A DNA stretch of 12,229 nt from Acidimicrobiaceae bacterium (GTDB lineage: Bacteria; Actinomycetota; Acidimicrobiia; Acidimicrobiales; Bog-793), in the NCBI GenBank assembly GCA_025463965.1, contig JAODBN010000073.1:1-12229 (forward strand). The letters are read 5' to 3'. The notes under the pieces were generated by a model that saw only the letters and a program-made list of their open reading frames with translations, was not told the DNA's origin and did no database searches. The position numbers and the translations under genes were made by a program. How positions within the stretch are numbered: the stretch's first letter is position 1; each line of letters opens with the position of its first letter. Shown in pieces: positions 6,695 through 12,229 of this stretch.

Positions 6695-6710
6695 TGGACT
6701 CAATAGTCCA
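6695..6710. promoter_or_regulatory. Operator O1 of the TetR/peroxiredoxin switch
   Basis: TGGACT-CAAT-AGTCCA is a perfect palindrome with the same half-sites and spacer length as O2. It lies 34 nt upstream of the peroxiredoxin start, where a bound repressor would block that promoter or its early transcript. Its centre (6702.5) is 41 bp from that of O2, close to four helical turns, so both sites face the same side of the DNA. Confidence 0.7.
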
Positions 6711-6729
6711 GTTGTCAGTCGAGCACCGC

Positions 6730-6757
6730 CGCTACTGGACTGTCAAGTCCAGTAGCG
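6730..6757. promoter_or_regulatory. Operator O2, 12-bp perfect inverted repeat
   Basis: CGCTACTGGACT (6730-6741) and AGTCCAGTAGCG (6746-6757) are exact reverse complements around GTCA. Length and symmetry are typical of a TetR-family dimer site. On the minus strand the site also contains an exact TTGACA (6746-6741), a candidate -35 for the peroxiredoxin gene, so one bound dimer could silence both directions. Confidence 0.82.
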
Positions 6758-6764
6758 GGATACT
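6736..6764 (+). promoter_or_regulatory. Candidate tetR promoter, overlapping O2 and implying a leaderless mRNA
   Basis: TGGACT (6736-6741; 4 of 6 to TTGACA) and GATACT (6759-6764; 4 of 6 to TATAAT) are separated by 17 nt. The expected transcription start falls at about 6771, the A of the ATG, and no Shine-Dalgarno is present, which fits leaderless translation common in Actinobacteria. The -35 lies inside O2, so autorepression is expected. Confidence 0.45.
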
Positions 6765-6770
6765 TGGGTC

Positions 6771-7382
6771 ATGGCCCTGCGACCCACTACCGAAAGAGGA
6801 CGCCAGACCCGACAGCGCATCGTCGAGGCCGCGGCAGGCGTCGTGGCCGACAAAGGTGCCGTCGGGGCGAGCTTGGACGAGGTCGGCGCTCGCGCCACAG
6901 CGTCGCGCAGCCAGCTGTACCACTACTTCGATGACAAAGCCGACCTGCTGCGGGCGGTGGCAGAAGCCACCAATGACACGGTTCTCGGGGGGCAACGAGA
7001 CTTGTTCGCTGAACTGGACTCCTGGGACGGCCTGGTGCGGTGGACGGACGCCCTAGTCGGGTTCCAAGAACAGCTCGGCGGGCGTGGAGGCTGTCCAATC
7101 GCGAATCTCGTCGCTCAGCTCGGCGAACGCGATGACGACATCCGCACCGTGCTCGCATCGGGCTTCGACCGTTGGGAAGATCACATCAACGCCGGCCTCA
7201 CCGCGATGGTCACCCGCGGCGAGCTCCTGCCGGGCACCGACGTCGATTGGCTCGCCGCATCCACTCTGGCGAGCCTGCAAGGAGGCCTCATCCTGACTCA
7301 GGCTCGGCGCGATCCCCAGGCGTTGCGCCGCGCCCTCGATGGTGCCCTGGCACTCATCGGAACCTACCGTCGAGCCAGCTGA
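6771..7382 (+). CDS. TetR-family transcriptional repressor
   Basis: The 203-residue protein has the classic TetR N-terminal helix-turn-helix: TRQRIVEAAAGVVADKGA (13-30), SLDEVGARATASRSQLYHYF (34-53), DDKADLLRAVAEA (54-66). The C-terminal ligand domain carries GGCPIANLVAQLGERDD (106-122), with a single cysteine C108, and later STLASLQGGLILTQARRDP (164-182); this resembles TetR subfamilies with a GCP motif, such as LmrA/YxaF-like repressors. The ligand is unknown. C108 beside a peroxiredoxin-like target raises a redox-sensing option, which is inference. The two palindromes immediately upstream are the natural binding sites for autoregulation and control of the divergent gene. It ends 33 nt from the convergent sigma factor gene; I see no clear terminator between them. 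Confidence 0.93.
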   Translation: MALRPTTERGRQTRQRIVEAAAGVVADKGAVGASLDEVGARATASRSQLYHYFDDKADLLRAVAEATNDTVLGGQRDLFAELDSWDGLVRWTDALVGFQEQLGGRGGCPIANLVAQLGERDDDIRTVLASGFDRWEDHINAGLTAMVTRGELLPGTDVDWLAASTLASLQGGLILTQARRDPQALRRALDGALALIGTYRRAS

Positions 7383-7415
7383 CCCCGCCGAAGGGTTCTC
7401 GACAAGGGCTCCCAT

Positions 7416-8711
7416 TCAAGAGGAAGAAGAGTGTGTCCCTCTCTCGGCAATCTCCATCAGCCGTCTGGCGAGGAATCGTCGCTCGCTGTCGGTGTTGGCC
7501 AGGTTGAACGCTTCCCGGTAGCACCCCGCCGCTTCGTCGAACCGCTGGAGACGGTCCAGGAGGTCCGCCCGGACGGCGTGGAGGAGGTGGTAGGAAGCGA
7601 GGGACCGCGATTCCACAAGCGAGTCGACGATGGCTAGTCCCGCCGTTGGACCGTAGGCCATGGCGACCGCGACCGCTCTGTTCAGTTCCACCACGGGTGA
7701 TGGTGTGAGGTCATTTAGGCGCTGGTACAGGGCAGCGATTTGGCTCCAGTCGGTGTGGGATACATCGCCGGCTGCCGCGTGACATGCAACGATCGCGGCC
7801 TGAATCTGGTAAGGCCCCGGCCGCGCCTTTTGCATCGCTCCTTTGAGGATGTCGACCGCCTCAGCGATCTTGCCCATGTCCCAGCGGGTGCGGTCCTGTT
7901 CTTCCAAGGGGACCAGATCACCGGTCTCGTCGAGTCGCGCTGCGCTTCGGGCGTCGTGCATCAGCATCAGTGCCTGTAGCCCAGCTACCTCGCAGTCCTC
8001 CGGCATCAGCGTCGTGAGCAAGGACACGAGACGGAGCGCTTCCCCTGTCAGTCCGCGGCGGACGACGTCGGCGCCACTGCTGGCCGAATAGCCTTCATTG
8101 AACAGGAGGTAGATGACTCCCAGGACAGCCTCTACGCGCTGACCCAGTAGGCGGCGAGGTGGTATGCGGTAGGGAATGCCGGCATTGTGGATCTTTCGCT
8201 TGGCTCTAACCAGCCGCTGCGCCATGGTGCGCTCGGGCACGAGGAACGCTCGTGCAATCTCTGCCGTGCTGAGGCCGACCAGCGCCCGAAGCGTCAGAGC
8301 CACCTGGGCGTCGAGCGGCAAAGCTGGATGACAGCAGGTGAAGATCAGCCGGAGCCGATCGTCATGCACTCCGCTCATCGCGACCTCGTCGAGGTCGATC
8401 GGCTCGGTGACGACGACGTCTTTGTCACGTTCGGCCAGCGCAACCTCCTTGAACTTTTCCGCGCCGAGCGATCGACGTCGAAGGACGTCGGTGACGCGAT
8501 TTCGGGCCACCGAGGTGAGCCACGCGCCGGGGCGTTCTGGGACGCCGCGCAGGGTCCAGGCCTCGACTGCGGCGGTGAAGGCGTCCTGGGCACACTCCTC
8601 GGCCAGATCCCAGTCGCCGGTGGACCCGATCAACGTTGCAACGATCTGAGCCCAGCTTTCGCGAAACGCCTCAGCGACCGCCTCTTCGACAGTTCCGCTG
8701 ACTAGTCCCAT
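7416..8711 (-). CDS. ECF42-type extracytoplasmic-function sigma factor with long C-terminal extension
   Basis: This 431-residue protein directs RNA polymerase to specific promoters. Region sigma-2 spans about 13-80 (AEECAQDAFTAAVEAW, RPGAWLTSVARNRVTDVLRR). Region sigma-4 spans about 120-175 (RLIFTCCHPALPLDAQVALT, then STAEIARAFLVPERTMAQRL). From about 190 comes the extension typical of this group: YLLFNEGYSASSG (201-213), MHDARSAARLD (251-261) and TPR-like helices including LNRAVAVAMAYGP and YHLLHAVRADLL. ECF42 factors lack a classical anti-sigma factor, sit beside DGPF-domain genes, and need the extension for activity; that is family knowledge. I chose ATG 8711, which overlaps the DGPF gene by 10 nt and so suggests coupling; the frame is open to 8792, but that extra N-terminus is Arg/Ser-rich and not family-like. 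Confidence 0.93.
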   Translation of the reverse strand: MGLVSGTVEEAVAEAFRESWAQIVATLIGSTGDWDLAEECAQDAFTAAVEAWTLRGVPERPGAWLTSVARNRVTDVLRRRSLGAEKFKEVALAERDKDVVVTEPIDLDEVAMSGVHDDRLRLIFTCCHPALPLDAQVALTLRALVGLSTAEIARAFLVPERTMAQRLVRAKRKIHNAGIPYRIPPRRLLGQRVEAVLGVIYLLFNEGYSASSGADVVRRGLTGEALRLVSLLTTLMPEDCEVAGLQALMLMHDARSAARLDETGDLVPLEEQDRTRWDMGKIAEAVDILKGAMQKARPGPYQIQAAIVACHAAAGDVSHTDWSQIAALYQRLNDLTPSPVVELNRAVAVAMAYGPTAGLAIVDSLVESRSLASYHLLHAVRADLLDRLQRFDEAAGCYREAFNLANTDSERRFLARRLMEIAERGTHSSSS

Positions 8712-9040
8712 ACTGGCCGGACTTCGACGACTCCATGCGCGGCGAAAGGATGCCGCGCCGCCACCTCGATGGCGTCGTCGAGATGCGCGCACTCAACCAA
8801 CGCGAATCCTCCGATCTGCTCCTTGGTTTCCACGAACGGCCCGTCGCTGATCAGGGTTTGCCCATTGCGCGACTGGACCTTGGTGGCGTCTGCACTGGGG
8901 CGCAGACGAACGCCGTCCAGAAGTGTTATGCCGCGGCGATCCAGATAGTCGATCCACGCCACGTGCGCCGGATCGCGTACCAGTTCATGCGGACCTCGGC
9001 TGTCCGATTCGTCGTCGCAGATCATCAACATGTATCGCAC
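8702..9040 (-). CDS. DGPF-domain (YCII-related) protein
   Basis: The 112-residue product begins RYMLMI and contains ISDGPFVETKEQIGGFALVE (64-83), the DGPF signature that names the family, followed by DDAIEVAARHP (88-98) and a final VEVRPVW. These ferredoxin-like-fold proteins are regularly encoded next to ECF42 sigma factors. They are proposed targets or partners of the sigma factor, but their biochemical role is not established. The start is GTG 9040, with GGGAGG 4 nt upstream; an internal ATG at 9031 would remove the usual N-terminal strand. It sits 16 nt after the Ddn-like gene and overlaps the sigma factor start by 10 nt, in the middle of a tight operon. Confidence 0.93.
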   Translation of the reverse strand: MRYMLMICDDESDSRGPHELVRDPAHVAWIDYLDRRGITLLDGVRLRPSADATKVQSRNGQTLISDGPFVETKEQIGGFALVECAHLDDAIEVAARHPFAAHGVVEVRPVWD

Positions 9041-9056
9041 GGGGCCTCCCTTGGTG

Positions 9057-9494
9057 TCACTTTTCGCGGGTCAGCATGAACACCGGGAGCGTCCGCGCCG
9101 ACATGTTCTGGAATTCACCCGCGGCCGGAGCCTGCTCGACGATCGTCGGCCACGTCACGGATCGTGCCACAGGGTCCAATTCTTCGGCCACGACTCGGAA
9201 TGTCTCTGCTCCCACCTCGACCGTGGCCTCCGGGTTGGCCTTGAGGTTGTGGTACCAGGCTGGGTGCGTCGGGCATCCACCGTTGGAGGCGATGACCAAG
9301 AACCGGCCGTCCGGTTGCCGGAGATAGGCCAGCGGCACGACCCGTTCGGTGCGTGAACGTGCGCCGAGGTGGTGTACCAGCATGAGCGGGGTGTCTGCGA
9401 GCCGCTCGCTCACGTAGCCCCCGTTGGCACGGAATTCGTTGATCACCTTGGCGTTGAAGTCGGCTCGACCGGTGCCGCCACGACTGCTACTCAT
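9057..9494 (-). CDS. Ddn-type, probably F420-dependent nitroreductase/quinone reductase family protein
   Basis: The 145-residue protein fits the deazaflavin-dependent nitroreductase family (PF04075). Visible features are LMLVHHLGARSRTERVVPL (37-55), the segment FLVIASNGGCPTHPAWYHNL (65-84) with KANPEATVEVG after it, and a C-terminal PVFMLTREK. In relatives this core binds coenzyme F420 and contributes to quinone or nitro-compound reduction; which substrate is used here cannot be told. The length matches the family. The start ATG lies in ATGA, overlapping the stop of the upstream RibD-like gene by 4 nt, so the two are translationally coupled. The presence of such a gene implies the host makes F420, which fits an actinobacterium. 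Confidence 0.9.
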   Translation of the reverse strand: MSSSRGGTGRADFNAKVINEFRANGGYVSERLADTPLMLVHHLGARSRTERVVPLAYLRQPDGRFLVIASNGGCPTHPAWYHNLKANPEATVEVGAETFRVVAEELDPVARSVTWPTIVEQAPAAGEFQNMSARTLPVFMLTREK

Positions 9495-10063
9495 GAGATC
9501 TCGTAAATGAGGCGCACTCGGTCGTCGGACAGCTTGTCGACGTTGCGCAGTTCGAGCCCATGACGCTCTGGTGCCGTGAACAGCGCGCTGCCCTCGCCGG
9601 CGATCAACGGGTAGACGATGAATCGAAATTCGTCCACCAGGCCAGCGGCGAGACAGGCCTGCGTGATCCCGGCACCACCCATGAGGTAGATGTCCTTGCC
9701 GGACTGCTGCTTCAAGGCGGCGACCTCGTCAATTCCGCGCAGGAAGCTCGTCTCCGGCCACTTGGCGGAGCTCATGCTGCGCGACAACACGTAGTGCGGG
9801 GTCTTCGCTGCAAATCGAGCCCAGGCGACCTCGGCCTCGGTCGGCAGGCCGACCCCCATGGGATTCGGCTCGTTCGGCGCGTCCTGAATCGCCGTCCAGT
9901 ATTGCTCGTAGCCGGGGTACATCCTGCCTCCGAGAACACAGGCATCGATCTGCGGTGTCAGTCCGTAGTCGTCGGACCACGCATCCACCCAGTCTGCATA
10001 GCCTTGGGGGCCTTCGGTCTTGGCGTCGATCGAGATCTTCATTGCCGCGATCATCTTGCGCAT
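9491..10063 (-). CDS. RibD C-terminal/dihydrofolate-reductase-like protein
   Basis: The 190-residue product belongs to the stand-alone RibD_C (DHFR-like) family. It opens RKMIAAMKISIDAKTEGPQG, then DACVLGGRMYPGYEQYW (41-57), THYVLSR-like (HYVLSRSM), GKDIYLMGGAGITQACLAAG (122-141), and DEFRFIVYPLIAGEGSALF (144-162). GGAG followed by LVDEF and P...GEG are the usual nucleotide-binding and fold signatures of this NADPH-dependent reductase family; its substrate is not known. ATG 10063 is supported by AGGAGG 5 nt upstream. It is the first gene of the operon leading to the sigma factor, and family knowledge lists DHFR-like reductases among common companions of DGPF genes. Confidence 0.9.
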   Translation of the reverse strand: MRKMIAAMKISIDAKTEGPQGYADWVDAWSDDYGLTPQIDACVLGGRMYPGYEQYWTAIQDAPNEPNPMGVGLPTEAEVAWARFAAKTPHYVLSRSMSSAKWPETSFLRGIDEVAALKQQSGKDIYLMGGAGITQACLAAGLVDEFRFIVYPLIAGEGSALFTAPERHGLELRNVDKLSDDRVRLIYEIS

Positions 10064-10149
10064 GGCTGCCTCCTGGCAGGCTCCGTGAACCGTCTCCGTG
10101 GCGAGATCTCCGACGGGCCGGGCGGCCTGGGAGGTTGGTTCGCTCTACT

Positions 10150-10175
10150 GACGAACGGATCCGCGCGGATCGACA
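10150..10175 (-). promoter_or_regulatory. Candidate ECF42-dependent promoter of the operon
   Basis: Read on the minus strand, TGTCGA (10175-10170) is followed after exactly 16 nt by CGTC (10153-10150). From memory, the motif reported for ECF42 targets is TGTCGA at -35 with CG[AT]C at -10, so both elements fit. Transcription would start near 10143 and leave a leader of about 80 nt before the first operon gene. Since the sigma factor is the last gene of this operon, this would be a positive feedback loop. Confidence 0.6.
10158..10171. promoter_or_regulatory. 14-bp perfect palindrome in the ECF promoter spacer
   Basis: GATCCGCGCGGATC is its own reverse complement. It lies almost wholly between the -35 and -10 elements of the candidate ECF promoter, where a bound dimer would repress it. 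It could also control a plus-strand transcript towards 10206. No regulator for it is evident in the window. Confidence 0.35.
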
Positions 10176-10205
10176 CCATTCGCATATTTCTTGGAGGAGT
10201 ATCCG

Positions 10206-10445
10206 ATGTGGTCTTCGTTCGAGTTGGCTCGGCTATCAACGCGTTCGTCTAGGCGAGCTTGGGGGAAGTACCACATTCGACAACTGAGTCGAGAGACGGT
10301 TCACTCGAAATCGGCCCACGGGGGTACGCCAGTCATCGGATCCCAACTCGTGGCTAGGTGGGACGCGCAACGGCAGGGTCGCGGCCAACGGATCGAGACC
10401 GTAGTTCTCGCGAGCGGAAACTCCGCCAGGTGCGAGACTTCCTAG
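10206..10445 (+). CDS. Doubtful 79-codon ORF with an ideal ribosome binding site
   Basis: GGAGGAG at 10193-10199 stands 6 nt before ATG 10206, which is as good as any site in the window. The product (starting MWSSFELARL) is polar, rich in Arg and Ser, and has no membrane segment or motif I recognise. Third codon positions are not G/C-biased, unlike the real genes here, so the frame may be a remnant of a former gene or a chance ORF behind a genuine translation signal. It runs divergently from the ECF42 operon. Confidence 0.25.
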   Translation: MWSSFELARLSTRSSRRAWGKYHIRQLSRETVHSKSAHGGTPVIGSQLVARWDAQRQGRGQRIETVVLASGNSARCETS

Positions 10446-10526
10446 GTGGGGGAGCTGACAGCAGGTTTCTGCTCGATCGTCATGTATCCGGTGCGAAGAG
10501 ACGCTTGACCCCGTGACGGCCGTTGT

Positions 10527-11780
10527 TCAAAAGTTCGGCGAAGGACTGCCGGGTACGGCAATTGCGACCAGCGCAATGTCGTCTCGGGGCTGTTGTGATT
10601 GGAACAGCATCACCTCGTCGAGAAGCCGGTCGACGAGTGCACGTGCCGATGGGTGCCGATCTACCAAGAACGTCCTGAGGCGGCCGTCACCGTAGAACTC
10701 GCCGGTTTGGTTGCGGGCTTCGGTGACGCCGTCGGTGTGCATGACAATGACATCGCCGGCCTCAAGCTTGACCGTGGCACCGGAGAATCGCGATTCCTCA
10801 AATGCGCCTACGAGCGATCCCGGCTTCCCGAAGGTGACGGGAGGGCCCGGTGCCCGGATCAGAAAAGGAAGCGGGTGGCCGCCGCAGCTAACGGTCGCCG
10901 TCCAGCCGTCGGCTCCGAGGCGAAGCCGGAGGATGTTGAGCGTGCAGAAGCGATTCGTTTCGTGGTGAAGGAGGACCTCGTTGAGGGTGGCTAGGGCAGC
11001 TGAGGGTTCGGTCTGGCGGACGGCGGCCGCCCGGACCGTGTGTCGAGCCAGCAAAGCGACAATGGCGGCTTCGACTCCTTTGCCCGAGACGTCGCCAATG
11101 ACCACGCACCAGTCCGCCGAGCCGATCTCGAAGACGTCGTAGAAGTCACCTCCGATCTCGGTGCCGTCGCCAGCCGGGCGATAGACCGTGGCCATTTCGA
11201 GGCCGGGGATGTTGGGGCGCGTCGGGGGGATGAAGCTCTGCTGCAACGTTCGGGCCAGCTTTTTGGCTTGGATCTCGGAATCCTCGGCGCGCTGCTTGAT
11301 CCGCAAGAGCTCACGCTCATATTCGCGACGCTGGCTAGCGTCGAAAACCGCCGTGCGAACGACAGTCGGCCTGCCCGAGTCGTCGTGCTCAAGGACCGAG
11401 TTGACCAGCACAGGCAGGCGACGCCCGTCGGCGCAGAGGACCTCGAGTGCGATCTCGCGGGCCGTGCCCTGCATCTGCAACATCGGGGCGTAGTGCGTCT
11501 CGTGGTAGATCCGACCGCCTGCCGAGAGCAGGTCCACGAAGCGAAGCCGCCCGATCAGGTCGCTGTGTTCGTAACCCGTGAGGGTGAGGAACGTCCGGTT
11601 GACCTTTGCAATCAGACCGTCCGGCAGTGTCGTCAGATAGCCGCACGGGGCCCGGTCGTACAGTTGTTCCGGATCGTCACCGGCGAGCGCGGTGAGGAAC
11701 GCCTCGAGAGCCTCGCTCGGTTCGTCCCCCTTTGACCGCTCAGGAGCGAACAAAGTCGGCGATTGCGACAGCGGTCGCAT
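10527..11780 (-). CDS. rsbP: RsbP-like PAS-PP2C serine phosphatase
   Basis: The 417-residue protein has the RsbP layout. A PAS domain spans about 37-150 (APCGYLTTLPDGLIAKVN, LTGYEHSDLIGR). A coiled-coil linker spans about 150-182 (RREYERELLRIKQRAEDSEI onward). A SpoIIE/PP2C phosphatase spans about 193-409, with metal-site residues in GGDFYDV (D212), GDVSGKGVEAA (D230), HTDGVTEA (D350) and RDDIALV (D400/D401); CGGHPLPFLI is also present. All acidic residues expected of an active PP2C are there. In Bacillus subtilis, RsbP with RsbQ dephosphorylates RsbV-P under energy stress and frees SigB. The domain order and the upstream rsbQ homologue make that role likely, but no RsbV, RsbW or sigma partner is in this window. 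The start at 11780 overlaps rsbQ by 41 nt; TTG 11753 is the only near alternative. Confidence 0.88.
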   Translation of the reverse strand: MRPLSQSPTLFAPERSKGDEPSEALEAFLTALAGDDPEQLYDRAPCGYLTTLPDGLIAKVNRTFLTLTGYEHSDLIGRLRFVDLLSAGGRIYHETHYAPMLQMQGTAREIALEVLCADGRRLPVLVNSVLEHDDSGRPTVVRTAVFDASQRREYERELLRIKQRAEDSEIQAKKLARTLQQSFIPPTRPNIPGLEMATVYRPAGDGTEIGGDFYDVFEIGSADWCVVIGDVSGKGVEAAIVALLARHTVRAAAVRQTEPSAALATLNEVLLHHETNRFCTLNILRLRLGADGWTATVSCGGHPLPFLIRAPGPPVTFGKPGSLVGAFEESRFSGATVKLEAGDVIVMHTDGVTEARNQTGEFYGDGRLRTFLVDRHPSARALVDRLLDEVMLFQSQQPRDDIALVAIAVPGSPSPNF

Positions 11781-12229
11781 CGGGGGCGCTCAAGTTCGGG
11801 CAGTGCCCGGTGGCATCGAGCAGCACCAGTTTGCTGTCGGCCATGGCAGCGGCGACGTACTCGCCGACTGCTACAGGCGCGATCACGTCCTGGCGGCACT
11901 GGAGGACCAGCGTCGGCGTGGCGACCTTGGTCAGGTCGGCCCGGTTGTCAGAGAGAAACGTCACTCGGGCGAACTGACGCGCGATCTTGGGGTCGGTGCG
12001 ACAGAAGCTGTCGGTCAGCTCCTCGCCAAGTTCCGGGCGCTCGGCGTTGCCCATGATGACTGGTGCCATCGCACTGGACCAGCCCAGATAGTTGCTCTCA
12101 AGCGAGTCGAGAAGCTCGGCGATATCCGACTCGCTGAATCCGCCCACGTATGACCCGTCGTCGACATAGCGGGGAGACGGACCGACCAGCACCAGCTTGG
12201 CGAACCGCCCGGGTTCCGCAGCCGCCGCA
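11740..12229 (-). CDS. rsbQ: RsbQ-like alpha/beta hydrolase, 5' part cut by window edge
   Basis: The last 162 residues or so are visible. They read from FAKLVLVGPSPRYVDD through YVGGF, NYLGWSSAMAPVIMG, RPELGEELTDSFCRTDPKIA, PTLVLQCRQDVIAP and DATGHCPNLSAPD to the end. This tracks B. subtilis RsbQ closely (VGPSPCYLNDPP, SRFCSTDPVIARQF, LQCADDIIAP, GHCPHMSHPD, from memory). The catalytic Asp (in CRQDVIAP) and His (in GHCPNL) are present; the nucleophile Ser should lie just beyond the edge. The frame is open to the window end, so the GTG at 12192 is internal. RsbQ is the hydrolase needed for RsbP activation, perhaps by producing a ligand for the PAS domain. The stop lies inside the start region of rsbP (41-nt overlap), so the pair is one translational unit. 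Confidence 0.9.
   Translation of the reverse strand, partial: AAAAEPGRFAKLVLVGPSPRYVDDGSYVGGFSESDIAELLDSLESNYLGWSSAMAPVIMGNAERPELGEELTDSFCRTDPKIARQFARVTFLSDNRADLTKVATPTLVLQCRQDVIAPVAVGEYVAAAMADSKLVLLDATGHCPNLSAPDATAVAIADFVRS

Larger units (their letters stand above)
10064..10526. other. Promoter region of the ECF42 operon plus a stretch of uncertain content
   Basis: The left part (10064-10180) holds the operon ribosome binding site, a roughly 80-nt leader and the candidate ECF promoter. The remainder up to the rsbP stop contains a plus-strand ORF with a strong ribosome binding site but poor coding character. It also holds a small hairpin, AGCAG-GTTT-CTGCT (10460-10473), which might help terminate rsbP transcription (reading leftwards) but lacks a T-run. 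Third codon positions across this stretch are not G/C-biased, unlike the surrounding genes. Confidence 0.5.

Noticed and set aside
6662..6703. Longer peroxiredoxin start at 6703
   Set aside because: It would place operator O1 inside the coding region. The ATG at 6661 has a GGAGG ribosome binding site at the right distance.
8712..8792. 27-codon N-terminal extension of the ECF42 sigma factor
   Set aside because: It would read RASRRRHRGGG and similar, overlap most of the DGPF C-terminus, and precede the normal family start at MGLVSGTVEE.
10206..10473. Insertion sequence or integron-like element in the rsbP/ECF42 gap
   Set aside because: I found no terminal inverted repeats, target-site duplication or transposase/integrase motif. 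Only an odd composition is visible.

Overview
The window looks like chromosomal DNA of a high-GC actinobacterium. A WhiB-family iron-sulphur regulator, a Ddn-type F420-dependent reductase-like protein, an ECF42-type sigma factor, frequent GTG starts and a G/C-rich third codon position all point that way. I cannot fix the class from this window. There are no tRNAs, rRNAs, CRISPR arrays or complete insertion sequences.

Layout. (1) 1-1439, minus strand: the start of a small two-helix membrane protein running off the left edge, preceded by a GalU-like nucleotidyltransferase. Its catalytic motifs are eroded, and a 30-bp tandem duplication sits in its signature loop. (2) 1440-5029, plus strand: a control region, a short ORF with an ideal ribosome binding site (possibly a broken methyltransferase gene), then a YbhN-type multi-pass membrane protein overlapping the start of an intact FtsH protease by 4 nt. 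(3) 5075-5380: a degraded second copy of that same junction, the 3' end of a YbhN-type gene followed by a start codon where the ftsH start should be. Then a WhiB-like gene. (4) 6002-7382: a peroxiredoxin-like gene and a TetR regulator, divergent, with two TGGACT-N4-AGTCCA operators between them. (5) 10063-7416, minus strand: a tight four-gene operon (RibD/DHFR-like reductase, Ddn-like reductase, DGPF/YCII protein, ECF42 sigma factor), with a candidate autoregulatory ECF promoter in front. (6) 12229-10527, minus strand: an rsbQ-rsbP pair, i.e. the alpha/beta hydrolase and PAS-PP2C phosphatase of an energy-stress, SigB-type partner-switching pathway. rsbQ is cut by the right edge.

Taken together, most genes concern stress sensing or envelope and protein quality control. 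FtsH and its membrane partner would act in the membrane, the peroxiredoxin and its repressor form a self-contained switch, the ECF42 operon is probably self-activating, and RsbQ/RsbP would feed a general stress sigma factor encoded elsewhere. The most unusual features are the ghost of a duplicated YbhN-ftsH junction, the GalU-like probable pseudoenzyme, and the two regulatory regions (TetR operators and ECF42 promoter) that can be read directly from the sequence.
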